DNA from: Paenibacillus sp. cl123
Lineage (GTDB): Bacteria; Bacillota; Bacilli; Paenibacillales; NBRC-103111
NCBI RefSeq assembly: GCF_900101595.1
Contig: NZ_FMYY01000029.1
Location: 1-58,771 of the forward strand
Direction of reading: 5' to 3'
DNA length: 58,771 nucleotides
A program made the translations under genes and the position numbers. Below, piece by piece: positions 1 to 8,986 of this stretch. The notes below the pieces were generated by a model, which saw only the letters and a program-made list of their open reading frames with translations, searched no databases and was not told the DNA's origin. Within the stretch, counting starts at the first letter, position 1; every line of letters begins with the position of its first letter.

Positions 1-72
1 TCGGTTGGTGGCTCGGTTGGTGGCTCGGTTGGTGGCTCGGTTGGTGGCTCGGTTGGTGGCTCGGTTGGTGGC
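1..72. repeat. 12-bp tandem repeat, six perfect copies at the window edge
   Basis: Six perfect head-to-tail copies of TCGGTTGGTGGC fill the first 72 bases, and the array may continue to the left of the window. Because 12 is a multiple of three the array stays open in every frame (for example a VARL repeat on the plus strand), but no ribosome binding site is visible and coding is not supported. It lies downstream of the permease gene that ends at 160. The stretch 73-159 carries two looser copies of the motif AAAATCGAC (minus strand) and no gene. Confidence 0.9.
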
Positions 73-159
73 TAGCGATTCTGTTGAAGCTTCTGTCGAT
101 TTTCCGGCTGATTCTGCCGTCGATTTTCTAACCCGTCCTCCAGGCGCTTCTGCCGATGC

Positions 160-1023
160 CTATCCCTTAACCGCCCCCATCACGATACCCTTGACGAAGT
201 GCTTCTGCAGAAACGGATAGACCAGTACGATCGGGATCGTGGCGAAAATGATTGCCGCCGCCTGTACGTTGGCAGGTTCAATTTTCAAGCTCTCCGTTTC
301 CGCCCCGGCCAGCGTCGTAAAATTGCCGTCGAACACGATGGCCTTCAACAGCACTTGAAGCGGCCATTTGCGGGAATCCGTGATGTAGAAAATACCCTTG
401 AAAAATTCATTCCAGTGGCCGACGCCGTAAAATAAACCGATGGTCGCAATCGCCGGCAGCGAGAGCGGAATAAGAATTTTGAGAATGATCGCAAATTCCT
501 TGCACCCGTCAATCCTCGCCGATTCCTCGATTTCCTCCGGCAGATCCATGAAGAAATTGCGCATCAAAATCAGGTTGAAGGCGCTGACTAGCCCGGGAAT
601 GATCATCGCCCAGATGCTGTTCAGCAGACCGAGGCTCTTCACGTTCAAGTAGCCCGGGATCAGTCCCGCGTGAAAGTTCATGACGATAATAATCAGGATC
701 ATAAAATACCGCAGTCCCGGCAACTGCCGCTTGGACAACGCATAGGCCGCGCTGACGGTGAATACCAGGTTCAGAAACGTGCCTACGACCGTAATGGTTA
801 CCGTAATCAGAAACGCCCGAATCAACGCCGGCGTAGCGAAAATATACTCGTAAGCGCCGAAGGTCAGCTGCTTCGGATACAGCATAATCGTCGAGGTATG
901 GATCGCTGTCGGATCGCTGAGCGACGAAGAGAGCACATGCAGGACGGGCAGCAGCGTTATGACACAGCTGAGCGTCAGGATGAAGTAGATGACAGCGTCC
1001 GTTTTCGTAAATCGGTTAACCAT
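160..1023 (-). CDS. Carbohydrate ABC transporter permease, LplC/YtcP type (cluster 1)
   Basis: A 287-residue inner-membrane permease of a CUT1 sugar importer. It has about six hydrophobic segments and the cytoplasmic EAA loop that docks the ATPase, seen as EESARIDGC followed by LPLSLPAI-like residues near 185-205. The C-terminus (FVKGIVMGAVKG) is the usual LplC ending. The start is fixed by an AGGAGG-type site just upstream of 1023. It follows the LplB-type permease by 14 bases and is presumably cotranscribed and paired with it. The substrate is not readable from the sequence. No cognate ATPase gene is nearby, so a shared MsmX-like ATPase is inferred. Confidence 0.93.
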   Translation of the reverse strand: MVNRFTKTDAVIYFILTLSCVITLLPVLHVLSSSLSDPTAIHTSTIMLYPKQLTFGAYEYIFATPALIRAFLITVTITVVGTFLNLVFTVSAAYALSKRQLPGLRYFMILIIIVMNFHAGLIPGYLNVKSLGLLNSIWAMIIPGLVSAFNLILMRNFFMDLPEEIEESARIDGCKEFAIILKILIPLSLPAIATIGLFYGVGHWNEFFKGIFYITDSRKWPLQVLLKAIVFDGNFTTLAGAETESLKIEPANVQAAAIIFATIPIVLVYPFLQKHFVKGIVMGAVKG

Positions 1024-1037
1024 GGATACTCCTCCTT

Positions 1038-1991
1038 CTACCAGATAGACCGTTGATCCAGCTTGCGCAGCAAAGCGTTCGCGCTGACGATCAGCACGAA
1101 GCCGATCACGCCCTTGAACAGACCCACCGCCGTCGCCAGGCTGAACTGTCCGCGCTCCAATCCCATGCGGTACACGTACGTGTCGATAATATCTCCGACC
1201 TCATAAACGGTAGGATTCATCAGCACGAAGATTTGCTCGAAGCCCGCATCGAGAATATGGCTCAAATTCATGATGAGCATCAGCGAGATCGTCGGCAGGA
1301 TGCCGGGCAGCGTCACGCTCCACATTTGCTGCAAGCGGTTCGCCCCATCCACCTTGGCCGCTTGATACAGCTCCTGATTTACGCCGGCCAGCGCAGCGAG
1401 ATAGATGATCGCGCTCCAGCCGAAATCCTTCAGAATCGCCGTGACGACGAGCATCGGGCGGAAGAAGTCCTTGTCGATCAGAAAGTTGATCGGGGCCATG
1501 TCGAATGCCTTCAGCACCCCATTGACGACGCCGCTCGGTGTAAGAAATGTAACGACAATGCCGCCATACACCACCCAGGACAAGAAATGCGGGAAATAAG
1601 TGATCGTCTGTACGGACCGCTTGAACAGCGTGTGCCTGACTTCATTGAGCAGCAGCGCGAAAATAATCGGCACCGGAAACCCGAAGATCAGCTTGTACAT
1701 GTGGATCAGCACCGTATTGGACAGCAGCCGGTAAAAGTCCGGATTGACGAAGATACGCTCAAAATGCTTCAAACCGACCCACTTGCTGTCCGCTATTCCG
1801 ATAAACGGCGAGAAATCCTTGAACGCGATGCTCAGCCCGTAATAGGGAACAATATTAAAGACAAAGAAGTAAAGGATGGACGGGAACAGCAGCACATAGA
1901 GCAGACCGTGCCGCTTTACCTTTCTCCATCTTCGGCTCCTTTCGGTTGCGTGGCCGGGCAGGCGCACCGCTGCTTGCTGTTGTTTGAACAT
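1038..1991 (-). CDS. Carbohydrate ABC transporter permease, LplB type (cluster 1)
   Basis: A 317-residue permease subunit, partner of the LplC-type protein encoded next. After a basic cytoplasmic N-terminus a first membrane helix (LLYVLLFPSILYFFVF) is followed by about five more. The EAA loop is seen as AAKVDGANRLQQMW with LPGILPT. The open frame reaches 2021, but I place the start at 1991 because AAGGAGG lies six bases before that ATG. It is separated from the upstream genes of the cluster by about 300 bases containing a terminator, so it may have its own promoter or depend on readthrough. Confidence 0.92.
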   Translation of the reverse strand: MFKQQQAAVRLPGHATERSRRWRKVKRHGLLYVLLFPSILYFFVFNIVPYYGLSIAFKDFSPFIGIADSKWVGLKHFERIFVNPDFYRLLSNTVLIHMYKLIFGFPVPIIFALLLNEVRHTLFKRSVQTITYFPHFLSWVVYGGIVVTFLTPSGVVNGVLKAFDMAPINFLIDKDFFRPMLVVTAILKDFGWSAIIYLAALAGVNQELYQAAKVDGANRLQQMWSVTLPGILPTISLMLIMNLSHILDAGFEQIFVLMNPTVYEVGDIIDTYVYRMGLERGQFSLATAVGLFKGVIGFVLIVSANALLRKLDQRSIW

Positions 1992-2177
1992 GACAGGCCT
2001 CCTTGGCGATAGTAGCCTCATCTTACCGAATACGGCGCCTCGTGAGCAGAGGACTGAATTAAAGTTTCACAGGGTTTAGATAGGGTGGTGATGGCGGGCT
2101 TGCGCGCATTCGCCGGACCGTTTTTCCGCGACATTCGGACATTCATACACGCCAGGCCCCCCATGTTCCTGCACGTC

Positions 2178-2224
2178 AAAAAAGTCTGCCTCTTAGCCGA
2201 ATTTCCGACTAAAGAGCAGACTTT
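2178..2224 (-). terminator. Rho-independent terminator after the sialidase-like gene
   Basis: On the minus strand AAAGTCTGCTCTTTAG pairs, with one bulge, with CTAAGAGGCAGACTTT, followed by TTTTTT. It lies 74 bases beyond the stop of the sialidase-like gene. It splits cluster 1 into an upstream regulatory/binding-protein unit and a downstream permease unit. The rest of 1992-2297 shows no gene and no convincing promoter. Confidence 0.8.
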
Positions 2225-2297
2225 CTCCTCAAACAAGCTTCCGGCTCTTCCGCCAACGTCCCCGTCCCGCCCGGCCGGAACGGACTGCGAGCATCGC

Positions 2298-3536
2298 TCA
2301 CAGCCACTTCTCCGTGATATATTTGCCCAGCAAATAGTACTTGCGATCCGGGTACCACAGCACCGTCCGGCCTTCCCACTCCGTCAAGGACGGGTACGTC
2401 GCGATCTCATTCGTACCCTTCGGTCCGATCGTCAGACCGTCCGTATCTGCGAACTGCTTCGGCGGTGCGAAGCGGATCGGCTGGCGCGACTGCGGCGCGT
2501 ATGTGCCTGCGCTGAGATACGCCGGCCTGCGGTTATACAGCGCATGCTGCGGGCCGTAAGGGCCTATATGTCCGTCATTGTTGTGGAAAACCAGCACGAA
2601 CCGGCCGTCCGCCAGCGGATAAAGCGGGCAGGACGCGATCGGCTGCTTGACCGGCTCCCCTCCATCCTCGTACAGAAGCGGTTCGGGCTTGGTCCAAGTC
2701 GCCCCGTCGTCCGCCGACAGCGAATACCAGATGCAGCCGGTATAGGTGCGCATCACGCAGAACAGCCGGCCGTCCGGCAGAAGCGCCAGACTCGGCTCCT
2801 GAGCCACCGACAGCTCCGGTTGGCCCGGATACGGAACTTCCAGCCCGTCGCCGACCTCGGGCAGCCATGTGATCGCAAGCTGCGAAGGGTCCGGCCCTTC
2901 GTCAATATTTTCGAAGCGCATGAAAAGCGACCGCGAATCCTTGCTGTACCAGCCGGCGGGAGGCCCCGCGTAGGTCGCCAGGCTGCTCCACTGCGTATAG
3001 CCGGTCAGCCATCGCCCCTTGCTGTCGCGGATCGGCTTCTGCCAAGCTATCCAGCTGCGCGGAACGTGCGGATCGGGGTGATCGTACCTGTTGCGCGGCA
3101 TCGGGATATCCGCTTCGGAGGCGGTCCAGGAGAAGCCGTCATCGTCCGAGTAGATACAGCCCATCGTCCCGGTCGTCTGCGAGTCCACATCGTAGATGCC
3201 GATATCCTTCGTGTAGAAAATATAGATACGCCCGCTGTCCGCAACGACAGGAAAACCCCAGCTTGCCTGCTTGCCCTTCTCGCCGGGCTTCGAGCCGATA
3301 AGGTACGCGGGCTCCGACCAATTCAGCTGATCCCGGCTGCGCGCCAGCACCAGATGGTTGTCGCCATGGCCCTCCACCGAGCTCTGCGTCCATAGCGCCA
3401 GCCATTCTCCCTTCGGGCTTTGAAAAACCAGAAAATGCTCGTTATCTCCCGTATATATATCCTGCTTCGGCAAATACACTTGAATATCCGGCTCGCTCCG
3501 CTTCCATTCCTCCGTTAACGATCGGGCGGTTTCCAT
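2298..3536 (-). CDS. Sialidase-like six-bladed beta-propeller protein (exo-alpha-sialidase superfamily)
   Basis: A 412-residue protein with no signal peptide, so probably cytoplasmic. Two Asp-box motifs (S-x-D-x-G-x-[ST]-W) are readable: SDDDGFSW near 135 and SADDGATW near 270. They are spaced as in sialidase propellers. The start is taken at 3536, preceded by AAGGAG; the open frame to 3665 would overlap the upstream gene. It lies 32 bases after the binding-protein gene, which suggests it acts on an imported glycan or is part of the same pathway. The catalytic arginine triad of true sialidases could not be confirmed by eye, so the substrate is open. Confidence 0.8.
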   Translation of the reverse strand: METARSLTEEWKRSEPDIQVYLPKQDIYTGDNEHFLVFQSPKGEWLALWTQSSVEGHGDNHLVLARSRDQLNWSEPAYLIGSKPGEKGKQASWGFPVVADSGRIYIFYTKDIGIYDVDSQTTGTMGCIYSDDDGFSWTASEADIPMPRNRYDHPDPHVPRSWIAWQKPIRDSKGRWLTGYTQWSSLATYAGPPAGWYSKDSRSLFMRFENIDEGPDPSQLAITWLPEVGDGLEVPYPGQPELSVAQEPSLALLPDGRLFCVMRTYTGCIWYSLSADDGATWTKPEPLLYEDGGEPVKQPIASCPLYPLADGRFVLVFHNNDGHIGPYGPQHALYNRRPAYLSAGTYAPQSRQPIRFAPPKQFADTDGLTIGPKGTNEIATYPSLTEWEGRTVLWYPDRKYYLLGKYITEKWL

Positions 3537-3568
3537 GCTTGGCTGCCTCTCCTTTTTGTCCGGCCCAG

Positions 3569-5113
3569 CTAAGGCTTGCTCATATACGAATAGCTGGGCT
3601 GCGATTTGTCTTGCTGCAGGCGGTTGATCTCGGCGGTCACCTCGTCGCCGCCCTGCCGGCTCCATTTGGCGGCAAGCGCAGCGAAGGCTTGATCCGGATC
3701 GGTCCGCGCATCCAGCAGCATACTGATGAGCCCATCCTCAAGCAGTTGGTTCAGCTGCGTCCATTTCTCCTGATACACAGGCAGCGCGACATCCGGACGC
3801 AAATAGTCGTATAAAATATGCCGCTCATAAACATCCAGCTTCCCCATCATATACTCGGCCATCGGCCTCGGTACAAATTTCGTGTACTTCTCCGGATCAC
3901 GGAACAGCCATTCCGGCTGCACCAGCTCCAATCCTACATTCGTGTTGTAGCGCGGGTCCTTGTCCGCTTGCGGAAACGGAATTTTGACGCCCTCCTGGAT
4001 GCGATACGTTTTACCTTCCATGCCGTACTGAATGTAATCATAGCCTTCGGTCACCTGGTACTCCAGATAACGCAAGGCGGCTCGCGGATCGTTCGTTTGG
4101 CTGGATATTTGGTTGGTGCGGCTGATCGGCGTCGCGGGCTGAAGCAGACTCCAATAATGTCCTTCATGCACAATCGGATCGAGCAGCTCCGCCTTCAAGT
4201 CGGGCCGTACCGCTATCTGCCGGAAATCGTTGATGTTCATCATCAGCACCCCGACCTTGCCCGACAAAAACTTGTCCACCCCAAGCGTCTTGCCGACGAA
4301 CAAATCCGGGTCCAGTAACCCCTGCAGCCGGTATGTCCGTAGCAGCTTCAGCGCATCCTTGGCGCCGGGCTGCACCCAGCCATACTCCAGGCGTCCCCCG
4401 TCATTCCCCGGATGCCAGCCCGGATTGACTCCGAATAAGGTCAGGACCGATGAGATATTCCAGATCTGATGGTCCTTGAAGGTGAGCGGGATCGTATCCT
4501 TCAGCCCATTGCCGTCCGGGTCCCGGTCGCGGAAAGCAATCAGAGTCTGCGTCAGCTCCTCCAGCGTCTTCGGCGGCTTCAGACCAAGACGCTCCAGCCA
4601 GTCGCTGCGGATAATGATGCCTTGCCCCCCGCGGTCGCGCATCCAGGGCACTCCGTAAATTTTCCCGTCCTTCCGACTTCGCATGTAATTCCAGGTCGCT
4701 TCGCTGAACGATTGCCGCAGCTTCGGAAATTCGGGCAACAGATCGTCAAGCGCCAGGAATACTCCTTGATCAATCAGCGCGTTATGCTCGGGATCATGCG
4801 GACTGTACGTATTCACGATATCCGGAATTTCGCCGCCGGCGATGCGCAGCGCAAGCTTTGCCCGGTATTCGTTGAACAGCGGCGTCTCATACACCGCCTC
4901 TACGCCGGTAGCCGCCTCCACCAGCTTCTCCAGCTCCGAGTCGGGATAATAGATATGACCCGGAAACAGCGGCTTCATAATCTTCAAGACAGCTCTCTGC
5001 GCTTCTCCCTCCTTCCCGATCGCAGCCGCCGGTCCGGGAGCTTCATCGCAGCCGCTCAGCACTGATAGCAGCGCGGCAGCCGACAGCCAGATGCCAGCTT
5101 TAAGCTTTCCCAT
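3569..5113 (-). CDS. Extracellular solute-binding lipoprotein of a sugar ABC importer (cluster 1)
   Basis: A 514-residue lipoprotein. The N-terminus is a lipoprotein signal with lipobox LSGC (Cys about residue 22), so the mature protein is anchored outside the membrane. The motif FRDRDPDGNGLKDT near 190 is the acidic loop shared by LplA/YtcQ-type binding proteins of this group. AGGAGG-like GGGAGG precedes the ATG at 5113. It lies 68 bases after the histidine kinase gene and probably delivers an oligosaccharide to the two permeases encoded downstream. Confidence 0.93.
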   Translation of the reverse strand: MGKLKAGIWLSAAALLSVLSGCDEAPGPAAAIGKEGEAQRAVLKIMKPLFPGHIYYPDSELEKLVEAATGVEAVYETPLFNEYRAKLALRIAGGEIPDIVNTYSPHDPEHNALIDQGVFLALDDLLPEFPKLRQSFSEATWNYMRSRKDGKIYGVPWMRDRGGQGIIIRSDWLERLGLKPPKTLEELTQTLIAFRDRDPDGNGLKDTIPLTFKDHQIWNISSVLTLFGVNPGWHPGNDGGRLEYGWVQPGAKDALKLLRTYRLQGLLDPDLFVGKTLGVDKFLSGKVGVLMMNINDFRQIAVRPDLKAELLDPIVHEGHYWSLLQPATPISRTNQISSQTNDPRAALRYLEYQVTEGYDYIQYGMEGKTYRIQEGVKIPFPQADKDPRYNTNVGLELVQPEWLFRDPEKYTKFVPRPMAEYMMGKLDVYERHILYDYLRPDVALPVYQEKWTQLNQLLEDGLISMLLDARTDPDQAFAALAAKWSRQGGDEVTAEINRLQQDKSQPSYSYMSKP

Positions 5114-5181
5114 CGGATGAACCTCCCATCTTCATAATAAGGTCCGGTTCGTCGCCGCCGGAACAGGACTCCTTTAAGCTT

Positions 5182-6969
5182 TCACCATGTTTTGTTAAGG
5201 CGGGCGAGTTCTTCAGCCGAGGACATGTCATGATCCAGCACCGGGTGAAGCAGCCTGGCCCGGCAGCCCCCTTCGTCCCGGCGTTCCAGCGTAATGCCGT
5301 AAGCGGGACCGAATCTCAGCTTCAGCCGCCGGTCCACGTTGTACAACCCGACGCCGCCGGATGCTCCCCCGCCTCCCTGCTGCTCCAGAGCGGCGAAATG
5401 CGCGCGCAGGTCAATATCCGCCCCCGGCCCGTTGTCCTCTACGCTGCAGACGATTCCTTCGCCGGTGCGGGACAAGGAAATGAGCATCTTGCCCGAAGCT
5501 TCGCCCGGCAGCTTTTTCATCGCATGCTTGACGGCATTTTCCACCATCGGCTGGAGGGTCAGCTTCATGAAAGGAAGCTGCAGCAGATTCGGCTGCACCT
5601 GTACGAAAACGGAGAAAGAATCCTGATGGCGCATCTGCTCGATGCTCAGATAGCTGCGGACATGCTCCAGCTCACGCTCCACGGTCGTCAGCTCCTCGCC
5701 GTTATTGATGCTGAAGCGCAGCAGATTGGATAAAGCCGTCACCATAGCGACAATAGCGGGTACGCCTGCCCGGTCGGCCTTCCACTTGATCGTATCCATC
5801 GTGTTATACAGAAAATGAGGATTGATCTGATGAATAAGCGTCCGCATCTCCAGGCGGCTTTTCTCCTCCTCGAATTGTCGCGTGCGTTCCAGATGCTCGA
5901 TCATCCCGGTAATCATCGTATTGTAGCCGCGGACGAGCTGGCCGATCTCATCGTTTCGCCGCTCGTAGCCTTGGAAATAAGCCAGTTCACCGAGTAAAAT
6001 TTTCCGCATATGCCGCACCAGCAGCTTGATCGGCACCGTCACCTTGCGGACGATCAGCAGCAGCAGCAGACTCATCACGGCAAGCCCAGAGACAACCAGC
6101 AGCCACGTAAATTCCTTGATGCTGCGCACCGGCCCCATCAGCTCGGCTGCCGGCACAGCGGCCGCCAGCCGCCAGCCTCGAATCGCAAGCGGTTGATCCG
6201 CTTCGTAGCAGCCGGCCCCGTCAGCCGACAAACGACTGGCCGAGCGGCCGTCTGTCTGTCCGCGAAGGAGCGGACATGCGGCTCTGTCGCCGTTGGCCTT
6301 GGAGGCGATGATCCCGCCTGTCTCATGGATCAGACTGAATCCCAGCTTGTCCACACGCTCGGGAATCATCAGCTCCTGCGTGAACAAGTAGCCGGGCGCC
6401 CGCAGCGTAAGCACCCCCAGCGGCTGCAGCAGCGGAAAGTCGCGAATAGCCCGGACATACAGCACCTCGGACGGCTTGCCGTCCGCCGTCTCCGGCTCGA
6501 GCAGCTTCCAGAAGCCTCGGCCCTCCATAACCAGCGCCTGCCGGAACCAGTCCTCGTCCCCCTTGACCGCTTCCGCATAATTCGGATAGCGAAGCGGCTC
6601 CTTCGGATAAATTTGAAGCTCGTATTCGCCGCTGAGCTGACTGACAAGCGGATTGATCTGACGGATAAAATCGAACTCGCTAAGCAGGCCGTCGGGCGGC
6701 GGGGATTTGAGCAGCAGCTTCAGCTCATCGGATTGAAGCACCTTCTCCGACTGCAGCTGGATATCCGACATGAGCGCATCGATCCGCAGCGCGTTATGCC
6801 GGAGATTATCCGCCAGGAAAGCTTCCGTCACCGTCTGAATCTGCTCGCTCGACTTGAAGAACGACAAGTAGCCGAGGAAGACGGTCGGCACCGAGACGGC
6901 GGCCAGCAGCAGCAAACTGATGCGGGCGTACAGATTGAGCCTCAGCCTGTTTTTCATTTGCAGCAGCAT
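5182..6969 (-). CDS. Sensor histidine kinase, YesM type
   Basis: A 595-residue membrane kinase. TM1 lies near residues 10-35 (ARISLLLLAAVSVPTVFLG), followed by an extracellular Cache-like region, then TM2 near 290-310 (FTWLLVVSGLAVMSLLLLL) and HAMP. The His_kinase motif is QINPHFLYNTMD with the phosphoacceptor His, and the ATPase domain has VENAVKHAM, EDNGPGAD and GVGLYN. The start is placed at 6969 because GGAGGAAG lies six bases before it; the longer frame overlaps the response regulator. It follows the YesN-type regulator by 16 bases and should form a two-component pair with it, sensing a sugar or wall signal for cluster 1. Confidence 0.93.
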   Translation of the reverse strand: MLLQMKNRLRLNLYARISLLLLAAVSVPTVFLGYLSFFKSSEQIQTVTEAFLADNLRHNALRIDALMSDIQLQSEKVLQSDELKLLLKSPPPDGLLSEFDFIRQINPLVSQLSGEYELQIYPKEPLRYPNYAEAVKGDEDWFRQALVMEGRGFWKLLEPETADGKPSEVLYVRAIRDFPLLQPLGVLTLRAPGYLFTQELMIPERVDKLGFSLIHETGGIIASKANGDRAACPLLRGQTDGRSASRLSADGAGCYEADQPLAIRGWRLAAAVPAAELMGPVRSIKEFTWLLVVSGLAVMSLLLLLIVRKVTVPIKLLVRHMRKILLGELAYFQGYERRNDEIGQLVRGYNTMITGMIEHLERTRQFEEEKSRLEMRTLIHQINPHFLYNTMDTIKWKADRAGVPAIVAMVTALSNLLRFSINNGEELTTVERELEHVRSYLSIEQMRHQDSFSVFVQVQPNLLQLPFMKLTLQPMVENAVKHAMKKLPGEASGKMLISLSRTGEGIVCSVEDNGPGADIDLRAHFAALEQQGGGGASGGVGLYNVDRRLKLRFGPAYGITLERRDEGGCRARLLHPVLDHDMSSAEELARLNKTW

Positions 6970-6985
6970 GGTCAGCTTCCTCCCG

Positions 6986-8563
6986 TCATTTGCCATACCG
7001 ATATTCCTTGGGCGACAAGCCCGTTCGTTTCTTGAATAGCTTGCCGAAATATTGCAGGTCTTGATAGCCAATCATGGAAGCGATTTCATAAATTTTATAA
7101 GGCGTTTCACGCAGCAAAGCCTTGGATTTCTCGATGCGCAGATCGATCATATAGTCGGAGAAGGTTTGCCCTGTTTCTTTCTTGAACAAATGGCTCAACC
7201 AGACCGGATGAATCGCCAGCTTCGCCGCCAGCTCCTGCTGGGTGATGTCGAAGCGGTCTCCGTCCGCGATCAAGGCCTTCGCCTGCTCGATAATGGCGTT
7301 GCCCATTCCCGGCGCCTGTGAAGATATTTGCGCCGACAGCGCCTTGAAAAATTCGTATAAATCCCGCTTGACCGAATCGATCGTCTCGTACCGCTCCAGC
7401 CGCTCCCAGAGCGACAGCGGGATATGGTCCAGTTGAAGGCCGGTCTTGGCATGCACCACCGTTTGTACGGAAGTGATCCAATCGAGACAGCTCTGGGCCA
7501 ACAGCTTTCGCTGAGGCAGATGCGTAAACCGGACAAGCCCGTCCACCTTGTGCCCGATCACCTCCCGCAGATGATCCGGATCGCCGCCGATCAGCGCCGC
7601 CGCGCACTGCTCGTCCAGATTGCGGGCGTCGGCCTCCTGCCCCAGCTCGGCGAGATCGCTGTAGCACAACTGCTCCAACCGGTTGACCGCCGCCCAGCGC
7701 AGCGCCTGATTGGCCTGCTCATAAGCCTCCGACAGCGACTGAAAGGCATGCATCCGCTCACTGACGCCGCAGTTCAGCTCCAGCCGCTGATAGCGCCGCA
7801 CATTGTCGCGGATCGCCTCCAGCAGCCGGTCGGCATCCGGGTAAGCGGAGATGACGATCCAGCGGTTGTGCACATTTTTCAGCAAATACGAAGGTGCAAA
7901 GTCCCCCAGCGTCTCCTCGGCAATATTGCCGACGGTGAACACCTGAAGCTCCGCCTCCTTGTCCCGCTCGGGCAGATCCCCGACGCAAAAAGCCATCAGC
8001 CGGTAAGGAGCCGTCGTCAGCCAGGTGAGTCCCCATAGCTGCAGGCGATGGTAGATATGCTCCTGCAGCTGCGTCTTCTTCGTGCAGAAGCCGAGCAGCT
8101 GCTGATCCATCATCAGCTTCGCGCCGACCGAGGCATGCTCGCTTCGCAGTCTCAGCTCCGAGCTGATCCGTTCCTCTTCCCGGATCATGGCGATGATGTT
8201 CTCCAGCTTGCGGTTCAGCTCCGAGCTGTCGAACGGCTTGAGCACATAATCAAGCGCCCCCAGCCTCAAGCTCTGCTGCGCATAAGCAAAGTCGTTATGG
8301 CAGCTGATGACGATCACCTTGGGCGAATAACCCGGCAGCCGCATGACCTCCTCCAGCAGCTCCAGTCCGGACTGCCGGGGCAGCACAATATCTGTGACGA
8401 TCACCTTCGGCAGCTTCGCGCGGATCATTTCGCGAGCGTCCTCCGCATTGCCCAGCGAATAAATGCTGCCAAGCTGCGGCTCAAGCAGCTTCAGCGAAGC
8501 GCGGATTCCCTCCAGCACATCCGCCTCATCCTCAATAATTAACAGATCGATGGCCGTCCCCAT
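6986..8563 (-). CDS. Response regulator, YesN type (REC + AraC HTH)
   Basis: A 525-residue regulator. An N-terminal receiver begins LLIIEDEADV with the phosphoacceptor Asp in VTDIVLP and the conserved Lys in VLKPF. A central region of about 270 residues has no recognised motif. The C-terminal AraC/XylS double HTH covers about 425-523, ending with the signature GYQDLQYFGKLFKK and GLSPKEYR. The start at 8563 has AGGGAGG upstream; the open frame to 8743 is not supported. It is first in the minus-strand unit that continues into the kinase, binding protein and sialidase-like gene, and it is the likely activator of that unit. Confidence 0.92.
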   Translation of the reverse strand: MGTAIDLLIIEDEADVLEGIRASLKLLEPQLGSIYSLGNAEDAREMIRAKLPKVIVTDIVLPRQSGLELLEEVMRLPGYSPKVIVISCHNDFAYAQQSLRLGALDYVLKPFDSSELNRKLENIIAMIREEERISSELRLRSEHASVGAKLMMDQQLLGFCTKKTQLQEHIYHRLQLWGLTWLTTAPYRLMAFCVGDLPERDKEAELQVFTVGNIAEETLGDFAPSYLLKNVHNRWIVISAYPDADRLLEAIRDNVRRYQRLELNCGVSERMHAFQSLSEAYEQANQALRWAAVNRLEQLCYSDLAELGQEADARNLDEQCAAALIGGDPDHLREVIGHKVDGLVRFTHLPQRKLLAQSCLDWITSVQTVVHAKTGLQLDHIPLSLWERLERYETIDSVKRDLYEFFKALSAQISSQAPGMGNAIIEQAKALIADGDRFDITQQELAAKLAIHPVWLSHLFKKETGQTFSDYMIDLRIEKSKALLRETPYKIYEIASMIGYQDLQYFGKLFKKRTGLSPKEYRYGK

Positions 8564-8986
8564 GTCTGGATACCTCCCTCTATAGCCCAGCACTCGGCAA
8601 TGTAAGGCAAGTGTATAGCACGAGCCAGCCGTCTGGCAACCGGATATAGCGAATTGTCGGTCAATGCTTTGGGGCCAAATTTGCCTCGCGGGGATTGACT
8701 CGGATGATGATTCATAGCGTTCATCGTTTATGCCGCTGAACATTTACGATCTTTATGGTTGATCATGTTGAAAGTTTATGCGTCAAATGCCAAAAAAGCC
8801 GACAGCAAATGCCGTCAGCCCGATAAACTATAACTACGATTCCTTCTTCGAGAAAATACAAACCGTGAACAAGCTTGAAATCCGGGCATACCGCGGGCCC
8901 GTGGCCTTCGGAAGAGCGAGAAGGGCAGCCCGGCCCTCCGGACCATCGGCTGAGAGCCGCCCAGAACCCGATGAATCCGCCCGGTA
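8564..8986. other. Gene-free stretch upstream of the cluster 1 regulator
   Basis: No coding region is supported here. It holds the terminator at 8792-8819 and presumably the promoter of the response-regulator unit between 8564 and 8791, although no clear -35/-10 pair stands out, as expected for an activator-dependent promoter. Nothing was recognised in 8820-8986. Confidence 0.6.
8792..8819 (-). terminator. Rho-independent terminator for the helicase gene
   Basis: On the minus strand GCTGACGGC, a four-base loop and GCTGTCGGC form a nine-pair stem (two G-U pairs) followed by TTTTTT. It lies 168 bases past the stop codon of the NERD helicase and insulates the cluster 1 regulator from it. Confidence 0.82.

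Noticed and set aside
5..220. Plus-strand open frame with a VARL repeat
   Set aside because: It is the tandem repeat read in frame; no ribosome site, and its end overlaps the permease gene on the other strand.
1053..2012. 319-codon plus-strand frame opposite the LplB-type permease
   Set aside because: Shadow of a GC-rich gene; Arg/His/Gln-rich composition and no ribosome site. The same applies to 2085-3395, 6010-7035, 13984-15147 and 21464-22717.
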